From Neomegalonema perideroedes DSM 15528 (GTDB lineage: Bacteria > Pseudomonadota > Alphaproteobacteria > Rhodobacterales > Rhodobacteraceae), in assembly GCF_000374145.1 (NCBI RefSeq), contig NZ_KB893653.1, positions 71,495 to 135,494 of the forward strand: a DNA stretch of 64,000 bases, read 5' to 3'. The notes under the pieces were generated by a model. It searched no databases and had not been told where the DNA came from. It saw only the letters and a program-made list of their open reading frames with translations. A program made the position numbers and the translations under genes. Shown one piece after another: positions 17,403 through 25,287 of this stretch (position 1 is the stretch's first letter; every line of letters starts with the position of its first letter).

Positions 17403-18547
17403 GCGCGGGCCTCTCTTGCGGTTTTGAAGGTCAGGAGCGGGCGCGTCTCGACCACCGGAGCCGCCAGCCCGAAGGCGACCAGATCCGCGAGCACCTTGCG
17501 GGCGTCCTTATAGGCCGCCCCGGCCTCCTCTATGAGCAGGCCGCGATCCTCGCAGATCACCCGCGAGCCTCCCGCCGGACGCTCCAGACGCAGCAATTCG
17601 GATTTGCTGCGCCCCACCCGCCCATGCATCGCCGAGCGCCGATAACGCCGCCCCGCTCCATGAGCCAGCGAATCGAGCGCTCCCTCCGGCTGAGTCGTCG
17701 CCGCCTTCAGAAGCCAGCTCGGCGCCTCGCGCGAGCCCGCCAGAGGAACCAGCGCCCCCGGCGAGGTCTTGGCCGCGCCCTTGCGATGCAGCCAGCCCCC
17801 CGCATGAGGCTCCAGCAGATTATGCGGGGAATCGGCGATCAACTCCGCCTCGGCGCGCAGAAGCTCCGCCGCCCGCCCGGCGATCGCGCGCCGGTTCAGA
17901 GCCGCCCAGCGCACCGCCATCTCCTGCTGACGCAGATAATCCGCGCCCGCTTCGGTCGCGAGGTCGAGGGCCTCCTGCTCCGCCGGAGTCAGAGCGCCGA
18001 GGAGCATCGGCCCGAAAGCCCGCGAGCCGGTATGCACCAGCAACAGCAGGCTCCCGGACTCGACGCCCGCCCGCGCGGCCTCCTCCGGGTCGTCGAGGGC
18101 GGCCACGGCCTGAAGCTCGCAGAAGTGATTGCCCCCGCCGAGAGTGCCCAGAGCCGCCGGGAAGGTTTCGGGATGCAATCCCTCCGCCTCCAGAAGCTCC
18201 CAAGGATTCCCCCGCCAAGATTCGCTCAGCCCGCGCAGAGCCGCCGCAGCCTTGTCGAGCTTCAGCCGCCGCGCCGGGAGATCCAGCCGGAACATGGCCA
18301 TGCCGCATCCGACGTCGCCGCCGATCAGAGCCGGATGCGCCCGATCCGACAGGATCGCCGCGCCCACCGGGCCGTGAATCCCCGGATGCAGATCCGGAAA
18401 GGCCGCGACGGCCTGAACGCCGGGCCGGGCCAGAGTTTGAGTCAATTGCCGCTCGGCGTCGCCTTCGATCCAGGCGCCGGAGCTATAGAAACGCCGCAGC
18501 CGCTGAGATTCCGCGGAATCTCGGGCCGCCATATCGGGAAAAGTCAT
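17399..18547 (-). CDS. RtcB-family RNA ligase coupled to PrfH (RtcB2 type)
   Basis: 382 residues. RtcB joins 2',3'-cyclic-phosphate (or 3'-phosphate) and 5'-OH RNA ends using GTP and manganese. Metal and guanylylation residues are visible: GGDVGCGM (Asp/Cys near 78-81), GGGNHF, HTGSR and HGAGR with the expected guanylylated His (about residue 310). The length of ~380 residues and the operon with prfH identify the 'release factor H-coupled' subgroup. The start ATG at 18547 is the most upstream codon giving a family-like N-terminus; a second in-frame ATG lies five codons later, and the ribosome binding site is weak. A 7-bp hairpin (CTTCAGA/TCTGAAG, 18580-18597) lies in the leader. No RtcR regulator gene is nearby. 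Confidence 0.9.
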   Translation of the reverse strand: MTFPDMAARDSAESQRLRRFYSSGAWIEGDAERQLTQTLARPGVQAVAAFPDLHPGIHGPVGAAILSDRAHPALIGGDVGCGMAMFRLDLPARRLKLDKAAAALRGLSESWRGNPWELLEAEGLHPETFPAALGTLGGGNHFCELQAVAALDDPEEAARAGVESGSLLLLVHTGSRAFGPMLLGALTPAEQEALDLATEAGADYLRQQEMAVRWAALNRRAIAGRAAELLRAEAELIADSPHNLLEPHAGGWLHRKGAAKTSPGALVPLAGSREAPSWLLKAATTQPEGALDSLAHGAGRRYRRSAMHGRVGRSKSELLRLERPAGGSRVICEDRGLLIEEAGAAYKDARKVLADLVAFGLAAPVVETRPLLTFKTAREARA

Positions 18548-18832
18548 AAGGTCTCGGGTCTCAGGAATTGAGAATCCGTCTTCAGAAAGCTCTGAAGCCG
18601 ATTCCGCCTCCGAACGCCGACGCGGTTCAGATGCGGGAGAAGCCCGGTTGGGGCGAAGGAAGCTTGCGCGACATGGGCGAGGCTCCTTGTGAACCTGAGA
18701 TTGGGGCGACCCCAGCCGGGCCGCCTCCGATGCGCGGAAGGATGGGGCCTCTCCTGCGGGACCGCAAGCCCGGCGCGGCGGATGGGGAGCGGATTCGCCG
18801 CGCCGTCGCCCGAAGGACACAAGCTCCGAGCC

Positions 18833-19057
18833 TCAGGTCTTGCGCCGCAGCGGGCAGGAGAAGCATTCCTGCTTATAGCGGCAGGAGACGAGATGCTCGA
18901 TCCAATCGAGGCCGCCGCCCCTGCTCACCGGCAAAAGCGCCGCCTGATAGGGGACTTTGCGCCCGAAAAGCCACGGGAGGGAAAAGGTGGGCGGCTCGTC
19001 GCAATCGCCCTCTATGATCTGCGGCGTGAAGCCGTGCAGCGGATTCAGAGCGTTCAT
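18833..19057 (-). CDS. Small cysteine-containing protein of unknown function
   Basis: 74 residues, no recognised family. The C-terminus has a compact cysteine cluster CRYKQECFSCPLRRKT that could bind a metal or form an iron-sulfur or zinc site; a further Cys is near residue 19 (EGDCDE). There is no signal peptide or membrane helix. The start has a good ribosome binding site (GAGGAG ten bases upstream), which with the composition supports a real gene. It lies 285 bp upstream of the rtcB-prfH pair on the same strand and diverges from nadA. Confidence 0.6.
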   Translation of the reverse strand: MNALNPLHGFTPQIIEGDCDEPPTFSLPWLFGRKVPYQAALLPVSRGGGLDWIEHLVSCRYKQECFSCPLRRKT

Positions 19058-19533
19058 CGCGGGGGTCTCCTCTGTCGAGAGGCTGACGCCGGGCCATGAG
19101 GAAGCGCGCGGCGAAAGCCTTGCGGAAGGGACGAAAACAACGCCTGTTTCTGAAAGCTAGGGGGCTCCGGATCCGACGGAGGCCGTCGGCTCCGAGGTTT
19201 CTTCAGGCCCGCCTTGGCGCGGAGTCCGGTCCTCCCGGCTTCGCGAGGCGGAGGCTTGGAGCGCTCCTTATGGTCAGCCTGAAGATGGTTCCGGTCTGTG
19301 TCAATAAGCTGACGGGAATTTCACCCGGATTTCATCTTTCAGGCGTGTTCAAAAATCGATATTCACGCTTTATTCTTGTTCCATGTCGAATTTACGACGC
19401 CGGATCGCGGCGAATCGGTCGCCATGATCAGCGAATCAGCGACGAATCCGGGGGCGCCTCTGGCGCCGGAGCCCTCGCTCTTTTACATTCAGAAGCCAGC
19501 TTCCCGCAGGAAGCCGTCCAGAAAGGGCTAGCC
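19058..19533. other. Divergent regulatory region upstream of nadA
   Basis: 476 bases. The part from ~19290 to 19410 is AT-rich and the likely promoter zone for nadA. It contains an imperfect dyad with ends GCGTG (19343-19347) and CACGC (19364-19368) around an AT-rich centre, a candidate operator. A long in-frame open region upstream of nadA exists but has no family resemblance, so it is not treated as coding. Confidence 0.45.
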
Positions 19534-20622
19534 ATGTTGATCAACGCCGCCATGCCTATGCAGGCCGCCCGCGCCGAGTTGGCCGCGCATTACGACCTGA
19601 GCTGGTCTGAAGGGCTCGCCAAAGAGACCGCGCATATCTATGAGAAGCTGCGCCCGGTCATGCCTGAAATCGAATGGCCCGCGCACGCGCCCTACATCCG
19701 CGCCATCAACGAGCTGAAAAAGAAAAAGAACGCCGTGATTCTGGCGCATAACTACATGACGCCGGAAATCTTCTTCGGCGTCTCCGACATCGCGGGCGAC
19801 AGCCTTCAGCTGGCCATCGCGGCGACCAAGGTCGACGCTCCGGTGATCGTGCAATGCGGCGTGCATTTCATGGCCGAGACCTCGAAGATCCTGAATCCGC
19901 AAAAGACGATCCTCATCCCCGACAGCCGCGCGGGCTGTTCGCTGGCCTCCTCGATCCGCGCCGACGACATCGAGGCCATGCGCAAGCTGCATCCGGGGGC
20001 GCCGGTGGTCTCCTACGTCAACACCACGGCGGAGACCAAGGCCGCCTCGGATTACTGCTGCACCTCGGCCAACGCCGTGGACATCGTCAACGCCATGGAG
20101 TCGGACGTGGTCATTATGACTCCGGACGGCTATCTGGCGCAGAACGTCGCCGCCAAGACGAATAAGAAGATCGTCTACTGGAGCGGCAGCTGCATCGTGC
20201 ATGAGCGCTTCACCGCGCCGGAGATCCGCGCCTTCCGCGAGGCCAATCCGGGGGTGACGGTGATCGCGCATCCGGAATGCCCGCCGGAAGTCGTGCGCGA
20301 GGCGGATTTCGCCGGCTCCACCTCGGGCATGATCGATTGGGTGCAGGAGCATAAGCCGGAGAAGGTGGTGATGATCACCGAATGCTCCATGAGCGACAAT
20401 GTGGCCGCCTCCAATCCGCAGACTCAGTTCATCCGGCCTTGCAGCCTCTGCCCGCATATGAAGCGCATCACGCTGGAGAAGATCCTCTGGTGCCTGCACA
20501 CCGGCCAAGAGGAGGTGACCGTGCCGGAGGAGATCATTCCCCGCGCGCGCCTGCCCATCGAGCGCATGATCGCCATCAGCAATGAGATCGCGGCGCGCCG
20601 GGCGGCGGCGGCTCTGGCCTGA
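19534..20622 (+). CDS. nadA: Quinolinate synthase A
   Basis: 362 residues. NadA condenses iminoaspartate with dihydroxyacetone phosphate to quinolinate, the de novo NAD precursor, using a [4Fe-4S] cluster bound by three cysteines. Conserved segments: NAVILAHNYMTPEI, GDSLQLA, QCGVHFMAETSKILNP (first cluster Cys), PDSRAGCSLA, WSGSCIVHE (second), HPECPPEV, and CSLCPHMKRITLEKI near the C-terminus (third). The ATG at 19534 follows GAAAGGG and gives the family length; a second ATG 18 bases later is possible. nadB and nadC are not adjacent. Confidence 0.95.
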   Translation: MLINAAMPMQAARAELAAHYDLSWSEGLAKETAHIYEKLRPVMPEIEWPAHAPYIRAINELKKKKNAVILAHNYMTPEIFFGVSDIAGDSLQLAIAATKVDAPVIVQCGVHFMAETSKILNPQKTILIPDSRAGCSLASSIRADDIEAMRKLHPGAPVVSYVNTTAETKAASDYCCTSANAVDIVNAMESDVVIMTPDGYLAQNVAAKTNKKIVYWSGSCIVHERFTAPEIRAFREANPGVTVIAHPECPPEVVREADFAGSTSGMIDWVQEHKPEKVVMITECSMSDNVAASNPQTQFIRPCSLCPHMKRITLEKILWCLHTGQEEVTVPEEIIPRARLPIERMIAISNEIAARRAAAALA

Positions 20623-20640
20623 GCGGCCCGACACCAACCA

Positions 20641-20678
20641 AGCCCCGTCGGCCTGAGCAAGGCGGCGGGGCTTTCCGT
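20641..20678 (+). terminator. Probable terminator after nadA
   Basis: AGCCCCG (20641-20647) pairs with CGGGGCT (20666-20672), extended by a few bases with one wobble. It is followed by TTCCGTTTT, 19 bp after the nadA stop. Confidence 0.75.
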
Positions 20679-20793
20679 TTTCCGGCGAGGAAGGCGGCCG
20701 GAGTCCGGCGCGCGACGCGCATGGCTTTTCGCGGCGCTCGGGACGAATCCCGCCGCGGCCTCAGCCGTTCAATTTTCGACTTCAAAGGAGAAA

Positions 20794-20870
20794 TGGCGCG
20801 CCCAAAGAGATTCGAACTCCTGACCCCCAGATTCGTAGTCTGGTGCTCTATCCAGCTGAGCTATGGGCGC
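20794..20870 (-). tRNA. tRNA-Arg (anticodon ACG)
   Basis: Read on the minus strand: acceptor stem GCGCCCA/TGGGCGC, D-arm AGCTCAGCTGGATAGAGC, anticodon loop CTACGAA giving ACG (Arg, wobble-modified to inosine in bacteria), T-loop GTTCGAATC, discriminator G and an encoded CCA. Confidence 0.96.
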
Positions 20871-21016
20871 ATGCTCCGAGCGATGCGGCGAAGTCCGCCG
20901 CGTCGGTGCGGGGCGATCTATAGCCCTCCCTCGATATGGGCGCAAGAGCTTTCCGCAGGAAAAAGAGCCTTTTTCTCGCAGAAAACGACGCGCCGCGCCT
21001 CCCCGCCCTCCGCATG

Positions 21017-21047
21017 AAAAAACCCCTCCGCCTTGCGGGCGGAGGGG
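21017..21047 (-). terminator. Intrinsic terminator after tsf
   Basis: A 10-bp stem CCCCTCCGCC/GGCGGAGGGG with a five-base loop. On the minus strand it is followed by six T residues, 28 bp beyond the tsf stop. Confidence 0.93.
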
Positions 21048-21075
21048 CCTGAATTTCGCCGGAGACCGCAGGGCC

Positions 21076-22002
21076 TCAGCCCTTGGCGGCGGCGGCCACT
21101 TCGGCGGCGAAGTCGGTCTCGGCCTTCTCCACGCCCTCGCCCACCGCGAGCCGCGAGAAGGCGACCAGCTTCACCGGCGTCCCCAGCTCCTTGGCCAGAC
21201 CCTCGACGGCCTGCGCCACCGTGACGTCCGGATTCATCACGAAAGCCTGACGCAGCAGAACCACCTGCTCATAGAACTTGCGGATGCGGCCTTCGATCAT
21301 CTTCTCGACCACGGCGGCCGGGCGGCCCGACTGAAGCGCCTCCTCGGTCAGCACGGCCTTCTCGCGCTCGACCAGAGCCTGATCGAGGTCTTCGTCCGCC
21401 AGCGAGGCCGGGCTGTTCGCCGCCACATGCATGGCGATCTGACGGCCCAGAGCGTCGAGCTTCGCGGCGTCGCCGGTCGATTCCAGCGCCACCAGCACGC
21501 CGATGCGGCCGAGGCCCGGAACCACCGCGTTATGCACGTAGTTCGACACCACGCCGTTGGCGACGGCCAGACGCGCCATGCGGCGCAGATTCATGTTCTC
21601 GCCGATGGTGGCGATCTTATCGGCGATGGCCAGCTCGACCGGCTTGCCCGCGGAGGGCAGATGCGAGGTCTTCAGCTCCTCAAGCCCGCCCGGCAGACCG
21701 AGGGCCAGTTTGGCGGTCTCGGCGACCAGCGCCTGAAATTCGGCGTTGCGGGCCACGAAGTCGGTCTCGGAATTGATCTCGACCAGCGCGCCCACGCGCG
21801 CGTCGGAGGCCACGCCGACAAGGCCTTCGGCGGCGGCGCGGTCGGCCTTCTTGGCGGCCTTGGCGATGCCCTTGGAGCGCAGCCAGTCGATGGCCGCCTC
21901 GATGTCGCCGTTGGTCTCGCCGAGGGCCTTTTTGCAATCCATCATGCCGGCGCCGGTGCGCTCGCGCAGCTCCTTCACGAGGGCGGCGGTGATCTCGGCC
22001 AT
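21076..22002 (-). CDS. tsf: Elongation factor Ts
   Basis: 308 residues, the usual alphaproteobacterial length. EF-Ts exchanges GDP for GTP on EF-Tu. The N-terminal UBA-like domain begins [20 protein letters not shown] and [15 protein letters not shown]. The core contains the [20 protein letters not shown] signature. The start is unambiguous. It follows rpsB on the minus strand with a 164-bp gap, the standard rpsB-tsf operon, and ends at a strong terminator. Confidence 0.97.
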   Translation of the reverse strand: MAEITAALVKELRERTGAGMMDCKKALGETNGDIEAAIDWLRSKGIAKAAKKADRAAAEGLVGVASDARVGALVEINSETDFVARNAEFQALVAETAKLALGLPGGLEELKTSHLPSAGKPVELAIADKIATIGENMNLRRMARLAVANGVVSNYVHNAVVPGLGRIGVLVALESTGDAAKLDALGRQIAMHVAANSPASLADEDLDQALVEREKAVLTEEALQSGRPAAVVEKMIEGRIRKFYEQVVLLRQAFVMNPDVTVAQAVEGLAKELGTPVKLVAFSRLAVGEGVEKAETDFAAEVAAAAKG

Positions 22003-22166
22003 GGGTTCGCTCCTTGAAGATGAGGCCGCGAAGAGGTCGCATGCGGCCGGAATATGAAAACGAAAAAGCGGCGCGCGACGAAGGCGGCGCCGCTTTCACG
22101 GAAAGCCCGATCCGGAGCTTCTCAGCGAAGCTCCGGCGGTTTCATGACGCCCGCAGGCGCCGGCGC

Positions 22167-22940
22167 TTACTCGGCGGCTTCGCCTTCGCCCTCGGGCAGG
22201 GTCTCCGGGAGAAGCTCGGCGGAGTCGCCGAGATCCACGCCCGAAGCGCCCGCGGCCTGGCTGATGCCGTCGATGGCGGCGCCGGCCACGAGGTTGCAAT
22301 AGAGCTCGATGGCGCGCGCGGCGTCGTCGTTGCCGGGGATGACGTAGTCCACGCCCTTGGGCGAGCAATTGCTGTCGACCACGGCCACGACCGGGATCTT
22401 CAGCTTATTCGCCTCGGCGATGGCCAGCTGCTCGCGGCCCACGTCGATCACGAAGAGCAGGTCGGGCAGGCCGCCCATCTCCTTGATGCCGCCCAGAGCC
22501 GCCGAGAGCTTCGTGCGCAGACGCTCGCGGTCGAGCTGCTCGCGCTTGGTGTAGCCCACGTCGCCGCCCGCGGATTCCTCGTCCAGCTTCTTCAGCTTGG
22601 TGATCGAGTTGGAGACGGTCACCCAGTTGGTCAGGGTGCCGCCGAGCCAGCGATGGTTGATGTAATATTGCGCCGAACGCTCGGCGGCCTCGGCCACGGA
22701 GGTCTGCGCCTGACGCTTGGTGCCCACGAAGAGCACGCGGCCGCCGCGCGCCACCACGTCGCGCACCGCCACGAGGGCCTGATGCAGCATCGGGGTGGTC
22801 TGGGTCAGGTCCAGAATATGCACGCCGTTGCGCTGGCCGTAGATATACGGCTTCATCAGCGGGTTCCAGCGATGGGTCTGGTGGCCGAAATGGACGCCCG
22901 CCTCAAGCAGCTGGCGCATGGAGAAATCAGGAACAGCCAT
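22167..22940 (-). CDS. rpsB: 30S ribosomal protein S2
   Basis: 257 residues. S2 binds late to the small subunit and is needed for S1 association. Seen: [51 protein letters not shown] and [13 protein letters not shown]. The C-terminal ~30 residues are an acidic extension ([16 protein letters not shown]). The 180-bp region upstream, before the lipoprotein stop, is GC-rich with several inverted repeats and may hold an autoregulatory leader; no specific leader motif was recognised. Confidence 0.97.
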   Translation of the reverse strand: MAVPDFSMRQLLEAGVHFGHQTHRWNPLMKPYIYGQRNGVHILDLTQTTPMLHQALVAVRDVVARGGRVLFVGTKRQAQTSVAEAAERSAQYYINHRWLGGTLTNWVTVSNSITKLKKLDEESAGGDVGYTKREQLDRERLRTKLSAALGGIKEMGGLPDLLFVIDVGREQLAIAEANKLKIPVVAVVDSNCSPKGVDYVIPGNDDAARAIELYCNLVAGAAIDGISQAAGASGVDLGDSAELLPETLPEGEGEAAE

Positions 22941-23120
22941 AGAAAAAACTCCGGTTTGGCCTCGGCGGGCGTCCGCCCCGTAAGGGACGACCGGAGGCGC
23001 GAAGAGCCACGGAGGGCTCAGCGCGCCGAAAGGCCCGCCTGTGAGATGGCGCCTCTCCTACCTCAGCCCGAAGCGCCGCGCAAGCGGAGTCCGGAGTCCC
23101 GGCCGGAGAGGCCAAGAGGA

Positions 23121-23861
23121 TCAGTCGATGGAGAGGAGGCGACGCTCCTTGAAGCCGCCGCTCGAATCGAAGTCATAGGCGATCAGCATCCGCCCCGCGT
23201 CCTCGCAGGCGCGGCAATCGCGCAGCGGGACGCCGTAGACCAGACGCCAGCCCAAGAGATGGCGCTCTGAGGCCACCAGCTCAAGAGGCGGCACCGGGAA
23301 GGCGTCGGGCCGCTTGGCCTTGAAGCCGGTCCAGATCGCGTCCGTCTCGAAGCCGATGGCGGGCGCCTCGTCGATGAAGAGCGCCGCGCCCGTGGGCGGA
23401 ACCAGCAGGGTCTCGGTGTTGGTGTTGGCGCGCAGCGGACGCGTCACGGTCGCGATTCCAATGGAGCCTTCGCGCCGCCAGCCCGAGAGATAGCCCGGAT
23501 CGCCTTTCGTCGAGAGCCATTCGGCGGCCAGAACCGCGGGCTGAGCGGCGCCCGCCGCCTTCAGGCCCTCGGCGAGGCAGAGGTTCGGCTCCGTGCGGCC
23601 CGAGCCCTCCGGCGCGCGGCAGGCGTCCGCCGCCGAATCCGCCGCCGCAGCGGAGCCGCTCCAGACCGCCGCCTCGCCCAAGGGGACGTCGGCGTTCAGC
23701 AGCACGAAGGCGCCCGGAGGCGGAACGAAGGCTTCCGGCGCATGCGGCTGAAGGCTCGCCGGCAGATCGTCTTGCGGAACGGGCGTGGCCGGAACCCCGG
23801 CGCAGGCCGCAAGGCCCAGACCCAGCGCGAGGACGGCGGCGGAGGCGAGGATGGATTTCAC
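23121..23861 (-). CDS. Putative lipoprotein of unknown function
   Basis: 246 residues. An N-terminal lipoprotein signal is visible (hydrophobic ILASAAVLALGLGL followed by the lipobox LAAC, Cys at 20), so it should be lipidated and exported. The mature part is Pro/Ala-rich at first, with a Cys pair near AADACR...NLCLAEG and another CRAC near residue 222 (LRDCRACED), suggesting disulfides in the periplasm. No domain family was recognised. It lies upstream of rpsB on the same strand but is separated by 180 bp, so the link may be only positional. Confidence 0.65.
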   Translation of the reverse strand: MKSILASAAVLALGLGLAACAGVPATPVPQDDLPASLQPHAPEAFVPPPGAFVLLNADVPLGEAAVWSGSAAAADSAADACRAPEGSGRTEPNLCLAEGLKAAGAAQPAVLAAEWLSTKGDPGYLSGWRREGSIGIATVTRPLRANTNTETLLVPPTGAALFIDEAPAIGFETDAIWTGFKAKRPDAFPVPPLELVASERHLLGWRLVYGVPLRDCRACEDAGRMLIAYDFDSSGGFKERRLLSID

Positions 23862-24543
23862 GAAAAAGCTCCCTCAAGCGATGTTGGCGAAAGACGCGGG
23901 ATCGGCCCTGCGCGGGCCGACGGCTGAAACCTGCGTCGGAGCCGGAGGCGAAAGGCCTTCGCGCCCGGCGGCGACGCTCTGAAGAACGGCCGCGCGCCTC
24001 GCCCCGAAGAGGATCCTCCGAGCCCGACCCGTCAGGCCGCGCAAGCGCGGACGGAGGGCCAAGAGGAGGGCCAAGGGCGGAGGACGGCGCGCCCCGAAGC
24101 ATTTGGGCGAGCGCGGGACCATCCGCAAGGCGTAAGGCGATCGCCTCCCTCCGAAAGCTTCGGGAAGGCCCGTCGGGGCGCCGTCCCGCTCCGGAACGCC
24201 GCCCCCGGACGGAGCCCGCGCAAGACCCCCGGGGCGGGCGGCGGGAGTTTGTGCGGCGCAGCGCGGATTCCCTCAGCGGAATCCGCAGGCTGGGCGCTGA
24301 AGTTCACGCGCTTCATGAACTCCGGCGCAAGCCTTTGACAATCCTCAGGAATCAAAAAGATATGCACATAATTATGCACAAGATCTGGTGGCCTCCGGGC
24401 CCGCCTCCACTAAGTCTGGCGCCCCCGCCCCCGGGTTTCCGGGCCTCCTACGCCCTTCGTTTAGGATTCGTTAAGGATTTCGCCGGACTCTCTTCACCTG
24501 AGCGGGAGAGGACGCCCGCGCTGAAAGATCGAGGAGAGCGCGC
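23862..24543. other. Long intergenic region with AT-rich promoter-like core and two motifs
   Basis: 682 bases between divergent genes. No open frame here shows a ribosome binding site plus protein-like composition. The segment 24330-24480 is AT-rich: ATGCACA occurs twice 12 bp apart (24362-24368 and 24374-24380) around TAATT, and TTTA-N7-TTAA sits at 24460-24474, close to the alphaproteobacterial CtrA site. Both lie upstream of the receiver-like gene at 24544. Confidence 0.5.
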
Positions 24544-25068
24544 ATGACGGCTCCTGTCGTCTATGTGGTCGAGCCGGATTCGCGCCTGCGGGCCCTCGCC
24601 GCGCAGGTCGCCGAACGCGAGGCGCGGGCGCAGGTCGCCGCCTTCGAGACCCTCGCCGAAGCGCGGGCCGCCCTGAGTTCGGACGCGCCCGCCCTCGCCA
24701 TCTGCCGCTGGTCGGACGAAGCGGGCGAAAGCGCCTTCGGGCTGCGTCCGCCGGGCCGGGCCGAGGGCCCCGAAGCCGGGCCCCGCCCCTATCTGCTGAT
24801 CCTCACCGAGGCCGCCACCTCCGAGCGCATCGCCGCCGCCAGCGCGGCGGGCCGCGCCGAATTGCTCATCTTGCGCCCCTTCGATCCGGAGGCTTTGGCC
24901 AATCGTCTGGTCCTGCTCATCTGGGGCGTGGACGCCCTGAGGGCGCGGGCCCGCGAGAAGGCCCGCCTGCTGAGGCGCGCGGACCGCTCCGCCGCCGAGG
25001 GGAGCGGCCCCGAAAGCGCGGCGCGGACGGCGCCTCCGGCGCTGCTGCGGCGTCTGGACGCCGCTTGA
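24544..25068 (+). CDS. Degenerate response-regulator receiver-like protein
   Basis: 174 residues. The first ~120 follow the alternating pattern of a CheY-like receiver: VVYVVEPDSRLRALAAQVAE (beta1-alpha1), AFETLAEARAAL, ALAICRW where the phospho-accepting Asp should be, LLILTEAATSERIAAA (Thr position kept) and LLILRPFDPEALANRL, where Arg replaces the usual Lys of KPF. The Asp and Lys of a functional phosphorelay site are thus missing. A basic Ala-rich C-terminal tail follows. It may work as a phosphorylation-independent adaptor, or the resemblance may be only structural. No kinase is adjacent. Confidence 0.5.
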   Translation: MTAPVVYVVEPDSRLRALAAQVAEREARAQVAAFETLAEARAALSSDAPALAICRWSDEAGESAFGLRPPGRAEGPEAGPRPYLLILTEAATSERIAAASAAGRAELLILRPFDPEALANRLVLLIWGVDALRARAREKARLLRRADRSAAEGSGPESAARTAPPALLRRLDAA

Positions 25069-25287
25069 ATCCGTCTGCGGAGCATGGCGCGAAAGCATGG
25101 CGCCCCCCTGAACGGCGGATTTGCGGCGGGTTTGAGGATTTACATCCTGCGTCGCCCCGCATAGCGTCTGCCTCGCCCCCTGGCGCGCGCGGCCCGGCGA
25201 TTCGGCTCCTTCGGCGTGGCCTCGGGCCAGATCCGCAGGACGCGCCGCAAAATTCAGAATCCCGGACGCGGCTGAGGAGATCCGAAC

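Noticed and set aside
24032-24379. 115-codon minus-strand frame in the long intergenic region
   Set aside because: No ribosome binding site; composition shifts from AT-rich start to Arg/Pro/Ala-rich, as expected for non-coding GC-rich DNA.
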